From contig JAHRWA010000010.1 of assembly GCA_019090455.1 (NCBI GenBank), forward strand, positions 1 through 64,000: a DNA stretch of 64,000 nucleotides. Direction: 5' to 3'. Positions 26,061-35,379 of the stretch are shown one piece after another (position 1 is the first letter of the stretch; every line of letters starts with the position of its first letter). A model generated the notes under the pieces. That model was not told where the DNA came from, did not search any database, and worked only from the letters and a program-made list of their open reading frames with translations. This DNA comes from Pseudomonadales bacterium. Its GTDB lineage: Bacteria; Pseudomonadota; Gammaproteobacteria; Pseudomonadales; DC-out160. A program made the position numbers and the translations under genes.

Positions 26061-27882
26061 AATAGGCATATTCTCCTTCATCAATCTCTAGCTGTAATTT
26101 TTCTGTAAGCTCAACGTATTCCTTCGTTTTTGGAAGCGCCACATAAAGTGGATCCTGGCAATCATCTACCGTATACGCATCTTTCTTTAAATCCGATTTT
26201 TTGTATTTAAAGCTTCCGGTAGTATCAAGGTCGCCGGTGATCCGAATAAAGATAGGAACCGCGTAAGCAGGTAGGTTACTAATCGCATATTCGTAGAGTT
26301 CATCGAATTCGACTTGTGAGCCTTCCAGTAACGTGATGGCTGCCATGCCTGCTTTACCATTGGTTTCCGGGATCTCTACGCCGTAAACGACACAATCCGC
26401 AACCGCTGGATGACCACCAAGAATATTCTCCACTTGTGTAGTGGATACGTTCTCCCCTTTCCATCGGAATGTATCGCCTAAGCGATCCACAAACTGGTAA
26501 TGCCCCCAACCGACATTCCGCAACAAATCACCGGAATTGAACCAGGCATCACCCGGCTCGAACACATCTCTGAATACGGCTTTTTCAGTTTTATCACCTT
26601 GGGTGTAACCAGTGAATGGACTCTCATCCGTAATCTTTCCTAACAACAATCCGGCTTCGCCTTTATCGACTTTAACCAGGTATCCGTCACTACCGCGTAT
26701 GGCTTCTTCCGTGTCACGGTCGTATTGAACCAGTTCTGGTGAACCTAACCCCACATGCATGCCGACGGTATTATCGATATTGAGGATATTGGCAAATCCA
26801 GTATTGCCTTCGCTCGCGCCATAAATTTCGAGTACCTCTGGAATGTTAAATCGTTCTTTAAACTCCAACCAAATGCCAGGCCGGAGTCCGTTACCAAATA
26901 TTTTCTTCAACTTATGTCGTCCATCACTGGATGAAGGAGGTTGGTTTAACAAATAGCGGCACATCTCACCGACATAACCAAATATCGTGACATCGTATTT
27001 ATTGATATCTGACCAAAATTCAGTAGCGCTGAACTTTCTTCTCACAACAGCTGACGAGCCACTAGCCATAACACCTCCCCAACACGCGATCAGTCCTGTT
27101 GCGTGATAAAGTGGCAGTGCCAGATAGAAAACATCATTTTTATTGAGATTCATACCCGCATTGACTGTCGCATTGGTGTTGCAAAAACGATCATGATCCA
27201 TGATAACAGCTTTGGGTAAACCGGTAGTACCAGAGGTGTACATATAACAAAGGTGATCAGCTCTCGTGATCGCACTCGTTTCCGTTAAATTGCTACTACC
27301 CTCATCTGCCATCAAAGCAATAATATTTCGGTAACCACTGGGCACTTTACCCACATTTTTTTGCACATCAGAATCGGCTACACAGTAGATTTGGTCTTCA
27401 GGAATATCAAGCTCTCCTCGCACCTCCTCAAAGGCACCAACCAACTCTTCTCCAACAATAGCAGCAACAGGTGAGACCAAATTGATACTATGACTCAGCA
27501 CATCACCAGTCTGAGAGTTATTCACTAGAGAGGAACAGGCACCCACCTTCGCGATGGCAATAAAACACACCAAATACTCAAGGCGGTTTTCCATCAATAA
27601 CGTCACTACCTCACCACGATTGACACCCTGCCCAACCAAATACCGAGCCATCTTGTTGGCTTCAGCATTAAACTCAGCATAACTCAGAACGCGGTCTTGA
27701 TAATGAACCACAGGGCGATTGGGGAATTTCGCAACGGTTCTTTCAAAGAATGCGGCAAGTGAATCGCTATCACTCTTAGATCGCTTGGCAACAAGTGCCT
27801 TAACAATCGCTGGCACTCTAACGGCAATATTGGGCAGGCCTTTTATTACATCCATCGAGGTTACTTTAAAATTATCTGTCAT
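26059..27882 (-). CDS. Long-chain acyl-CoA synthetase (FATP/FadD6-like)
   Basis: ANL-superfamily AMP-forming ligase that activates a fatty or other carboxylic acid to its CoA thioester. The AMP-binding P-loop is YMYTSGTTGLPKAVI, and downstream are EIYGASEGNTGF, the WFNSGDLLRNVGWGHYQFVDRLGDTFRWKGENVS hinge region (quoted in part) and FKYKKSDLKKD, which holds the catalytic Lys. The start is placed at the internal Met of MTDNFKVTSMDV because GGAGAG lies 7 nt before it; the first 14 codons of the longer ORF lack such a site. The ORF is 607 residues. The divergent neighbour is a long acyl-CoA dehydrogenase, so both serve acyl-CoA breakdown. Confidence 0.9.
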   Translation of the reverse strand: MTDNFKVTSMDVIKGLPNIAVRVPAIVKALVAKRSKSDSDSLAAFFERTVAKFPNRPVVHYQDRVLSYAEFNAEANKMARYLVGQGVNRGEVVTLLMENRLEYLVCFIAIAKVGACSSLVNNSQTGDVLSHSINLVSPVAAIVGEELVGAFEEVRGELDIPEDQIYCVADSDVQKNVGKVPSGYRNIIALMADEGSSNLTETSAITRADHLCYMYTSGTTGLPKAVIMDHDRFCNTNATVNAGMNLNKNDVFYLALPLYHATGLIACWGGVMASGSSAVVRRKFSATEFWSDINKYDVTIFGYVGEMCRYLLNQPPSSSDGRHKLKKIFGNGLRPGIWLEFKERFNIPEVLEIYGASEGNTGFANILNIDNTVGMHVGLGSPELVQYDRDTEEAIRGSDGYLVKVDKGEAGLLLGKITDESPFTGYTQGDKTEKAVFRDVFEPGDAWFNSGDLLRNVGWGHYQFVDRLGDTFRWKGENVSTTQVENILGGHPAVADCVVYGVEIPETNGKAGMAAITLLEGSQVEFDELYEYAISNLPAYAVPIFIRITGDLDTTGSFKYKKSDLKKDAYTVDDCQDPLYVALPKTKEYVELTEKLQLEIDEGEYAY

Positions 27883-27921
27883 CGCTTTGCTCTCCAGGGA
27901 AACATTATCCTTATGTCTTAC

Positions 27922-28019
27922 CACTACAGTCTTACAGCTACAGTTTTAGAACTACATTTTTAGAACTACATTTTTAAAACGAGAATTTTAGAACTACAGT
28001 CATACCACTGCAAATTTAA
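27922..28019. repeat. Seven 14-bp tandem repeats upstream of the acyl-CoA synthetase
   Basis: Seven consecutive 14-nt units, consensus AACTACATTTTTAG, in exact register from 27922 to 28019; some are diverged (for example AACGAGAATTTTAG). They start 40 nt before the synthetase ATG and lie in the divergent promoter region shared with the dehydrogenase at 28270. Repeat number could vary and shift promoter spacing. Confidence 0.85.
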
Positions 28020-28269
28020 ACGTTGTGAAACCAGATAACCGACTGGTCATTATCAGAAAGAGTACACTAAAGAAAGCACTGTGACGACAATTGAGGGCCA
28101 TCTAAACCGTAAGTCGCAGAGACTTTTTTGCATATGGTACACCGCATTTCGAACTGATTATTAACTCAGTTTAGCTTTCGCGTTTCTTCCCCATCCAAGC
28201 GTTTAAAACAGATTCAAAGATCGTTACACTTCAGCCCATTGACTTCCCATTATTAGAAAGGCAAGACCT

Positions 28270-30087
28270 ATGTCGACAACGTTATTGAATGATCGCGATT
28301 TACACTTTTTGCTTTACGAATTTTTGAATACCGCAGCGCTGTTAGAGCGGCCTAAGTATCAAGAACACAATATCGACACTTTAAATTCTTCGTTGGACAC
28401 AGCAAAAACGATTGCAGAAAGATACTTTGCAAATCATAACGCTAAGGGAGATGCGAACGAGCCTGTCTTTGACGGAGAAAAAGTCACTCTCATTCCTGAG
28501 ACCAAAGCCGCATGGGATGCTTTTGCACAAGCCGGCTTTTTAGCCGCTGGCGCCGCCTACGAAGACGGTGGATCACAACTACCTGAGATTATCGTTCGAG
28601 GTGCCATGGCTTATCTCAATGCGGCCAATATAGCGACTGCTGCCTACCCCTTCTTGACGCTGGGGGCTGCTAATCTCATTCGAACCTTCGGTAGCCTACA
28701 ACAAAAGGAGCAATTCTTAAGCCCCATGATGACAGGCCGGTTTGCTGGAACCATGGCCCTAACCGAACCCAATCAAGGTTCCGCGCTAGGAGACATTACA
28801 ACCCGAGCCATACAGCAAAATGATGGAAGCTACAGAGTCTCAGGACAAAAGATGTTTATCTCTGGTGGCGACCAATCCATCACTGAAAATATCATTCACT
28901 TGGTCTTAGCCAGAGTGGAAGGTGCTCCCATTGGCGTGAAGGGGATATCGCTTTTTATTGTGCCTAAATTTTTACTGAATGCCGATCAAAGCATCGGTGA
29001 AAAAAATGATGTGGCATTGAGTGGCCTGCTACACAAAATGGGATATCGAAATGCCACCTCTACGGTGCTTAATTTTGGCGAACGTGGCGGCGCAACGGGC
29101 TACTTGATAGGCCAAGAGAATCTCGGTTTAAAATACATGTTTCAGATGATGAATGAAGCGCGTATCGGTGTTGGACTCGGTGCCGCATGTCTCGCGTACC
29201 AAGGTTTTAACTATTCGCTAGACTATGCTCGCCAGCGGCCTCAAGGACGGCTACCCTCTTGTCGAGACCCCAAAACAGATCAAATTGATTTAATCCAACA
29301 TGCCGATGTAAGAAGAATGTTACTGGCGCAAAAATCCTATTGCGAAGGGTCACTAGCACTTTGCCTATATGCCACCAGTTTATTTGAAGACAGCAATACA
29401 GCTGATACCGAACCCGATCGCCAACGAGCGGCAACATTATTAGATTTATTAACGCCGGTGGTAAAATCCTTTCCGTCAAAATACGGTGTCTTAGCCAATG
29501 ATCTTGCCATTCAGATTCTTGGCGGGGCAGGTTATATTCGAGAACATCCGGTGGAACAGCTATTACGTGATAACCGGCTCAATCCAATACACGAAGGAGC
29601 CGAGGCGATACATGGCATTGATATACTGGGTCGGAAAATCCTAGGCAGCAATCTGGCCGATCTTTCATTGCTCTCGGATGAAATCAATAACAGCATCGCT
29701 ACAGCAGAAAGCTATCCTGAAATATCTCAACTTGCCACCGATCTGCAAGCAGCGTTGACTCGACTACTAGAGACTTCCAAAGCATTACAAACTCTTTCCA
29801 AAAATGACATGGATCTCGCCCTCGCCAATGCGACTCTGTATCTCGATATGTTCGGTCGCGTTGTTATCGGTTGGATCTGGTTACGACAGGCGGAAATTGC
29901 ATTGGGTACAATCAATCGTTCTACACCAAAGAACCGAATAAGCAAAAGTGATGAGAACTTTTATAGAGGGAAAATCCAAACAGCGCGATATTATATAGAA
30001 AGAGAACTTCCCGTCACTGAGCAACAAGCGCAGATTTTATCATCGGCTAATTCTGTGTCTTATGACATGTTGGATGAGTGGTTTTAG
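28270..30087 (+). CDS. Acyl-CoA dehydrogenase, long C-terminally extended type (DmdC-like)
   Basis: A 605-residue dehydrogenase, about 200 residues longer than the normal ~380, with the N-terminal extension and extra C-terminal helical domain of the group that includes DmdC (3-methylmercaptopropionyl-CoA dehydrogenase) and related FadE enzymes. Seen: LLNDRDLHFLLYEF at the start, MALTEPNQGSALGD near residue 158, KMFISGGDQ, QILGGAGYIREHPVEQLLRDNRL and NPIHEGAEAIHGIDILGRK. The last contains the Glu in the catalytic position. AGAAAGG lies just before the ATG. The substrate could be a medium or long acyl-CoA; the family alone does not say. Confidence 0.92.
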   Translation: MSTTLLNDRDLHFLLYEFLNTAALLERPKYQEHNIDTLNSSLDTAKTIAERYFANHNAKGDANEPVFDGEKVTLIPETKAAWDAFAQAGFLAAGAAYEDGGSQLPEIIVRGAMAYLNAANIATAAYPFLTLGAANLIRTFGSLQQKEQFLSPMMTGRFAGTMALTEPNQGSALGDITTRAIQQNDGSYRVSGQKMFISGGDQSITENIIHLVLARVEGAPIGVKGISLFIVPKFLLNADQSIGEKNDVALSGLLHKMGYRNATSTVLNFGERGGATGYLIGQENLGLKYMFQMMNEARIGVGLGAACLAYQGFNYSLDYARQRPQGRLPSCRDPKTDQIDLIQHADVRRMLLAQKSYCEGSLALCLYATSLFEDSNTADTEPDRQRAATLLDLLTPVVKSFPSKYGVLANDLAIQILGGAGYIREHPVEQLLRDNRLNPIHEGAEAIHGIDILGRKILGSNLADLSLLSDEINNSIATAESYPEISQLATDLQAALTRLLETSKALQTLSKNDMDLALANATLYLDMFGRVVIGWIWLRQAEIALGTINRSTPKNRISKSDENFYRGKIQTARYYIERELPVTEQQAQILSSANSVSYDMLDEWF

Positions 30088-30102
30088 GAAACTCTAGCAT
30101 TC

Positions 30103-30730
30103 TTTCCAAACACGTCTTACTACCCTGTCGTCTCGCGTTGCGTTAGACGAGCATTTCTTTGCGGGCTAGATTCAGTTACCGACAAAAACTACGATCATAG
30201 ACGTCAATGGATTGAGGACAGGTTACGTATACTCTCATCACTGTTTGCCATCGATATTTGCTCCTACGCAATAATGTCAAACCACACGCACATTGTCGTC
30301 AAACTTAACCCTAGTGAGTTAGAGTCTTTTAGTACCGCCGACATCATTGAACGGTGGACCTTTTTCACTTACAACTATTCAAGCCTCCTTTGATATGAGC
30401 AAGACGATAGAAGAGCAAACCAATCAGAATATTCTGCGTCAATTTAATCAACCTCTAAAGCCACTCGCCACCTTCCAAGGTTCTGTTAAAAACACAGAAC
30501 AAAACGGCATCTTATTTTCACTAATTGATTATTTGGAACTAGTCGATTACACAGGGCGTATCATTCGCCCTGATAAGCGAGGTGCTATCCCCATCAATAT
30601 ACCTTCCATACTGCAGCGCATTCAACTGGATAAAACGAGCTGGCTGCGCAACGCAACAGAGTTTGAAAAAATATATGCTCGCCGGTTTGGAAAAGCCCGA
30701 AGAAGAAAAGAGCACGCCAATACTGGCTGA
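30103..30730 (+). pseudogene. Decayed REP-associated (Y1/IS200-type) transposase
   Basis: The plus strand gives two pieces of one transposase. Piece one (about 30112-30393) reads SYYPVVSRCVRRAFLCGLDS, DHRRQWIEDRLRILSSLFAI and CSYAIMSNHTHIVVKL, with the HxH (HTH) metal motif, then IIERWT and a stop. Piece two, in another frame (to 30730), reads NGILFSLIDYLELVDYTGRI and RPDKRGAIPI, the C-terminal block of this family. About 100-150 residues between them, including the catalytic Tyr region, are gone, and no start codon remains. It is a dead element next to the dehydrogenase stop. Confidence 0.85.
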
Positions 30731-31055
30731 CCATCTTTCCCCCTGTTTATTATTCCTTTGAAATAAACTTTCTCGTGACGATAAGCTTATGCAAATACTG
30801 CTTGCTTGAAGCATGATTAGCTTGCTGTTTCTTCTGATTTTATTGAGTGACGGTTTTGGTTTTGTATTTATTGGACTCGTACTAACCTCGTTACAACGCA
30901 GCTGCCAGTAATTTCGCTATCATTTTGTAACTTTCGTTGAGTGATGATTTTTCTTTTTGTGGAGTGACTGTCCCTCAAAAAAAATACACCAATCTTTTGC
31001 CGATTTACCTCGGCGCTCTGACTGTCCATCAGATGTTTTTGAAGCTCTTTACGTT
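30731..31055. other. Intergenic region next to the transposase relic
   Basis: No gene seen. TGACTGTCC occurs twice, at 30965-30973 and 31019-31027, 54 bp apart. Inverted versions of GACTGTCC form the hairpin at 1687-1720. These could be end or REP-type sequences of the decayed transposase, which is inference. Confidence 0.35.
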
Positions 31056-31688
31056 CTATTTCAAGTGTGATAGATCAGTCAAAGAAATGCCTTCAGCTTT
31101 CCGGTACTCCAAAATTCTTTTTAGATTCGTTAACTCCATTTGATGTCCAGCATAAAAGAAACTCCATCCGTCACCCACCCACACACTACGATCTGGTGCT
31201 GCCAACTCAGGAAAAGGGTTTTCTTTATAATAGGGGTGACAGCAATTAGTCCAGGTTACGATTGACCCTGCTTGATTAAGAACTGGATGCGCATCGATGA
31301 CTCTCATGTAATAAATCATCCAAAGTTCGTCGGACTGATCCCAGGCACAATGGTAATCAACGGTCATGGCGGCGCTATCAGACTCCGTGCGGCAGTAGCA
31401 CTTGGTCGCCCCACCAATTTTATCCCCAAACATCACCAAACCTGGTTTTTCAGTGGGAGTTAGGTTGCGTAAGCTATAGGTCCATTCCAATAACGATTCC
31501 GTTTGGGCAAGATAGTTAAAAACCGCTTCCGGCGGACACGCCACAAACTCCTGAAGACTGCAGTGTTCACCATGCAACTCATGGTGAGGATACATTCGGC
31601 TTAGCTTGCTTTGGCATAAATCCAAATATTCTGCTTTTGGTGTATTTTCAATTCGGACTAATTCAACGATTTGATTCAAAGTTGACAT
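31056..31688 (-). CDS. SRPBCC-like protein, paralogue A of a biosynthetic cluster
   Basis: A 210-residue protein that looks like a START/SRPBCC (Bet v 1-like) fold: CPPEAVFNYLAQTESLLEWTYSLRNL is the usual opening helix-strand, and SMTVDY-like strands (here AAMTVDYHCAWDQSD) follow. Members bind hydrophobic ligands or act as cyclases. It is a clear diverged paralogue of the gene at 34550-35167, sharing YPHHELHG, EW-Y-LRN, TV-YH/Q and SIV-WT-CC segments. It is last in the four-gene cluster, 10 bp after the ThDP enzyme. The function is unknown, and the fold call is moderate. Confidence 0.6.
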   Translation of the reverse strand: MSTLNQIVELVRIENTPKAEYLDLCQSKLSRMYPHHELHGEHCSLQEFVACPPEAVFNYLAQTESLLEWTYSLRNLTPTEKPGLVMFGDKIGGATKCYCRTESDSAAMTVDYHCAWDQSDELWMIYYMRVIDAHPVLNQAGSIVTWTNCCHPYYKENPFPELAAPDRSVWVGDGWSFFYAGHQMELTNLKRILEYRKAEGISLTDLSHLK

Positions 31689-31697
31689 ATCTAAAAG

Positions 31698-33494
31698 TTA
31701 TAACCCCTGTCTAATCTTACTATCTGAAATAGATCTTATTTTTTGTTCGCGGGTTTGTCGCTTTATTTCTTCGATAAACGGCGTGAAGGGCGGAATTTCA
31801 TTATCCTCAATATTGAGCTCAATGACACAAGGTTGATACGTTGAAGAAGAGAAGTATTGTTTTAGCGCTCCTAGCAATGTGCTTTCCTCCGAAACGCAAT
31901 GACAGTGACTCTCATCGAGCCCCATCCCTTTAACAATAGTGGCAATCGATATCGGGGTTGTATATTGAGTGCTTTCCTGTCTGCTTTCAAAGTAAAGTCG
32001 TTGCCTTGAGACGCACATACCATGCTGATTATTGTTAAAGACAAACCATAAGATAGGTAATTTTAATTCAATCGCGGTATGGATTTCAAAACCATTTACT
32101 AAAAATGCGCCATCCCCACAAAAAGCGATGGTGGGTACACCCTTAGTGCCTGGGTTTTCCTGCCTTGCCAATTGAATACCAACACTGGCAGCGACACCAT
32201 AACCCATACCACCCATACCTAACGCAATGGTTGTTGTGCACTGCTCTGGTATCTTTAAATAGTGTGCACTGGCAACTGCACAGTTCCCCGCGTCAAAGAC
32301 AAGGTGACTATTATTTTCCAAAAATTGACTAATAATATTAATCGCTCTACTCTGGGATAAACCTTGGCTGGGAGGGGCATCAGGCCAACATTCGATACTT
32401 TGTCGGGTGAATTGATAGGAGACTTCAGAATGAAAATAAGGAGAGGCTTTTTCAATTTGAAGCAATAATTTTTTGAAAAATGAATCCGTATCAGCTTCAA
32501 TCAAGCGACTCGGGTTGAGTTGAGCATTGACATTGGCTACCCGGCGATTGACTACAATCAGAGGGAGCTCGGCAACAACCTCTGCCACTGGTGCAATGGT
32601 CATGACATCTAATGCTGTGCCTACGGCAATGACTAAATCTACTTTCTCCTCGATATACCGATGCACCGAAGGGTGACCTGCGACCCCAACACAGCCCAAG
32701 TATTGTTTTGCACTCGGGTTAATCGCCGAGATATCACCTAAGGTAGTGGCAACGGCAATATTTGTTTTTTTTATAAACTGCTGCAGCGCTACGTTGGACA
32801 GCTCTCTATCTGCCCCTTCCCCAACCATCAATAAAGGGTGCTGGTATTCATTTAGCATTTTTTCAGTGAAGGCAACATCCGAATTAATCGATCGAGAATG
32901 CTCAAAAGGGGCGGGGCTCAATGACTGAATAAACCATTCTGGACGCAGGCCTACCTCCAACTCCATCATATCTCTTGGTAACAACATGACACTTGCCCCC
33001 ATCGTGCCATTGACGCAGCACCAGAGACAGCGATGAAACTCTTTCCAAAAGGTCGAGGACAGGGTTATTTTTGTGGTGTATTTGGTGATTGATTGCCAAA
33101 ACGTCACGCTATTAATAGTATGGCCTAAGCCGGAAGAGTCCTGAAATCCGCCTTTACCTTCCTGACTCAGAGGTATTTGACCTACCAGAGCGAAGACGGG
33201 GACACCTTGGGTTTGTGATTCTGCAATACCTGCTGCCAGGTTCATCATCCCCCCGCCGGAGGTGGCACAGCATACACCGAGCTGTTTGCGGGTTCTGGCA
33301 TAACCGTCCGCCATAAATGCAGCACCTGATTCAGATTTGGTGAGAACAGACTTCAATCGATTATCCGGTGTGTCTACCTGCCCCAACCGATTAATCGCGT
33401 CATGAATGTGTTCAATATTGGCACCGCTAATACCAAATATAACCCTGACTCCGAGGTCTCTCAACGTACTAACGATGGCATCACTTAATTGCAT
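31698..33494 (-). CDS. Thiamine-diphosphate enzyme (acetolactate synthase-like)
   Basis: Full-length ThDP-dependent decarboxylase/ligase of the acetolactate synthase/benzoylformate family. It has three domains: Pyr (LRDLGVRVIFGISGANIEHI; catalytic Glu in LTKSESGAAFMADGYAR; CATSGGGMMNLAAGIAES), central (DLVIAVGTALDVMTIAP) and PP. The PP domain has the cofactor motif GDGAFLVNGFEIHTAIEL followed by FNNNQHGMCV. This makes a carbon-carbon bond between a keto acid-derived aldehyde and an acceptor, or a simple decarboxylation. It stands 37 bp after the KAS III-like gene. The start ATG has a weak upstream site. The substrate is unknown. Confidence 0.88.
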   Translation of the reverse strand: MQLSDAIVSTLRDLGVRVIFGISGANIEHIHDAINRLGQVDTPDNRLKSVLTKSESGAAFMADGYARTRKQLGVCCATSGGGMMNLAAGIAESQTQGVPVFALVGQIPLSQEGKGGFQDSSGLGHTINSVTFWQSITKYTTKITLSSTFWKEFHRCLWCCVNGTMGASVMLLPRDMMELEVGLRPEWFIQSLSPAPFEHSRSINSDVAFTEKMLNEYQHPLLMVGEGADRELSNVALQQFIKKTNIAVATTLGDISAINPSAKQYLGCVGVAGHPSVHRYIEEKVDLVIAVGTALDVMTIAPVAEVVAELPLIVVNRRVANVNAQLNPSRLIEADTDSFFKKLLLQIEKASPYFHSEVSYQFTRQSIECWPDAPPSQGLSQSRAINIISQFLENNSHLVFDAGNCAVASAHYLKIPEQCTTTIALGMGGMGYGVAASVGIQLARQENPGTKGVPTIAFCGDGAFLVNGFEIHTAIELKLPILWFVFNNNQHGMCVSRQRLYFESRQESTQYTTPISIATIVKGMGLDESHCHCVSEESTLLGALKQYFSSSTYQPCVIELNIEDNEIPPFTPFIEEIKRQTREQKIRSISDSKIRQGL

Positions 33495-33530
33495 GGTGAA
33501 CTCAATTATTTTAAAACGGCTTTATTTGGA

Positions 33531-34535
33531 TTACTTGTTCGGGAACCAATGGATCACTGCGCCAGCGGCATAATCACCAGCATGGGAAAACCCACCCAGC
33601 AAAAGCCTTGACCCCGGCACGAGAACTTTCGTGTCCAAACCTCTTTCTATGCTAATGGGCAAGGCCGCACCAAACAAATTACCATGCTCATCAAAAGTAT
33701 TAATATGTTTTTCCGGCGGTAGTTCTACCGATTCACGCCAGTTACGTAAAAAAATTCGATTGGGTTGGTTTGTTATCAGACAGTCAATATCGCTAACAGA
33801 TAACTGTGCCTTATCAATCGCTTCATAGAGCGCGGGAGGTACTAGTCTGTTTCCACGCTCAATAATATTCGCCAGTTTGGAATCACTGAACTCTACATTA
33901 AACGGTAAGGTGCCAGGTTCCCACCACTTGCGGTTGTCATCGGTGCAAATGGTCATATCTTCTGAATATTCGGGAAAATTATGTACGACGATAGATTGCA
34001 CGGGAGATTCATCATTATCAACAATGTAGGAAACCCCGCATCCATCGCCTGGAATTGCAGATTGAGGTTGTTTTCGATTTTCCTCTTGACCAAAAATGCG
34101 CCCCGCTGAGGATTGCACATTACAAATTAGCGCTGTTTTCGCGGATGTAGTGTGTATCAGGGCTTTTGCCATTTCCAACATCAAAATGAAGGAGACGCAC
34201 CCCCCATTACTAATATCGTATATATATTGAGGTTGGCAACCTATTTTTTTTGCTAATACAGCACCAGCCCCCGTAAAAGGTAAGTCTGGCATGGTGACGT
34301 TAGTGAGAATAATATCAAATGATTTCTTACCATCCAAATTGAGCTGCTCAATTAATTTATCTGTAGCGGCAGCCATCATGTCTGCGGTGGATTCTTCGTC
34401 GCCAATGTGATGCCGCAATTTGGTACCGCGAAACATCGCATGCTTTTTTATTCCCGAAGCGGAAATAAAAAAATCATTGTCGACGATTTTTTCCGGCAAA
34501 TAACTAGACGCGCCAACTAAACTAATACTTGTCAT
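33531..34535 (-). CDS. KAS III-like condensing enzyme with Cys-Asn-Asn site
   Basis: FabH/KAS III superfamily protein, but not a housekeeping FabH. From the likely start (MTSISLVGASSYLPE; GGAGT lies upstream) the nucleophile is Cys113 in SNGGCVSF. The usual His (in HQAN) is replaced by Asn256 in LITNQPNRIF, while Asn286 in HGNLFGAALP is kept. Such changes occur in specialised acyl-transferring KAS III-like enzymes of secondary metabolism. Upstream codons to 34592 lack a ribosome site and overlap the neighbour. The cluster suggests it loads or joins an acyl group to a product of the ThDP enzyme, which is inference. Confidence 0.85.
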   Translation of the reverse strand: MTSISLVGASSYLPEKIVDNDFFISASGIKKHAMFRGTKLRHHIGDEESTADMMAAATDKLIEQLNLDGKKSFDIILTNVTMPDLPFTGAGAVLAKKIGCQPQYIYDISNGGCVSFILMLEMAKALIHTTSAKTALICNVQSSAGRIFGQEENRKQPQSAIPGDGCGVSYIVDNDESPVQSIVVHNFPEYSEDMTICTDDNRKWWEPGTLPFNVEFSDSKLANIIERGNRLVPPALYEAIDKAQLSVSDIDCLITNQPNRIFLRNWRESVELPPEKHINTFDEHGNLFGAALPISIERGLDTKVLVPGSRLLLGGFSHAGDYAAGAVIHWFPNK

Positions 34536-34549
34536 GGTGAGGGTTACTC

Positions 34550-35167
34550 CTACTGATCCGAACCTTGTGGGTGCCGATGTTGCTGTATGCATTTAATATT
34601 ATTGAGCTCAATACGACGTTGAACTGAAGCTTGTTTCCACTGATCAGTTATACCGAGATCCTTAAGAGTGCGGATTCCTGTACCGAATTTTAGAGAGCCA
34701 GGATAAAGGCAGCTTGTCCACAATAAAACGGAACCCGTTCGATTTAGTGCGTTTGTGGCCGGTATAATGCGTAAGAATTCAGTACTAGTTATATTCTCAA
34801 TTGTTTTTTCTGCCCATTGATAATCAATCGTCATCACCGACCGGTGACTACTAATCTGGCAGTAAACTGTTGCCTGTTCACCACCTTGATTTGTAAACAT
34901 AAACGAGCGTGTGCTTGATTCGTTACTCTTCTGAGTCTCAAGCCCATTACGCAAACCATAGGACCATTCTGAGATCATTAACGGGTCTATTAGATATTCA
35001 TATATATCAGAGGGCGGGACATCTATCGTTATTTCAAGCGTAAAGCAAGGACCATAAGCCTCCTCATGAGGATACACGGCATGGGTTTGCTCTACCATTT
35101 TTTCGTTCATTTCGTCATTGCTTAAAGATTCAATGCGAATGAGGTCTGGAATTTTTTCTAATGACAT
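34550..35167 (-). CDS. SRPBCC-like protein, paralogue B of a biosynthetic cluster
   Basis: A 205-residue homologue of the protein at 31056-31688: both have an N-terminal helix with RIE, the HEE.YGPCFTLE-type stretch, VPPSDIYEYLIDPLMISEWSYGLRNG, a central SVMTIDYQW strand and a GSVLLWTSC strand. The ATG has no recognisable Shine-Dalgarno. It is the first gene of the minus-strand cluster and may bind the hydrophobic intermediate or catalyse ring closure. The two paralogues flank the enzymes rather than sitting together, so the cluster may need both. Confidence 0.6.
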   Translation of the reverse strand: MSLEKIPDLIRIESLSNDEMNEKMVEQTHAVYPHEEAYGPCFTLEITIDVPPSDIYEYLIDPLMISEWSYGLRNGLETQKSNESSTRSFMFTNQGGEQATVYCQISSHRSVMTIDYQWAEKTIENITSTEFLRIIPATNALNRTGSVLLWTSCLYPGSLKFGTGIRTLKDLGITDQWKQASVQRRIELNNIKCIQQHRHPQGSDQ

Positions 35168-35379
35168 TGTGTTGTCTATTGTTATTTTTATCTATATTTT
35201 TGTGTTTATTGTTGTCGCTTGCCCGATTACTGTTGGACAACAGTCTTTGCACTTTAGTTTAAAAAATTTTAAAGAAGTTTTAATTGCGTGGTATACAGCT
35301 CAAAGGCGATAACTTTTTCTTGAATACGAATTATTATTAAACCTATCAATAATTGTCCCTTATTTCATAGGATGTTAAG

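Noticed and set aside
35118-35312. Plus-strand ORF of 64 codons opposite the SRPBCC-like start
   Set aside because: It falls in the divergent promoter region, is very hydrophobic by base composition and has no ribosome site.
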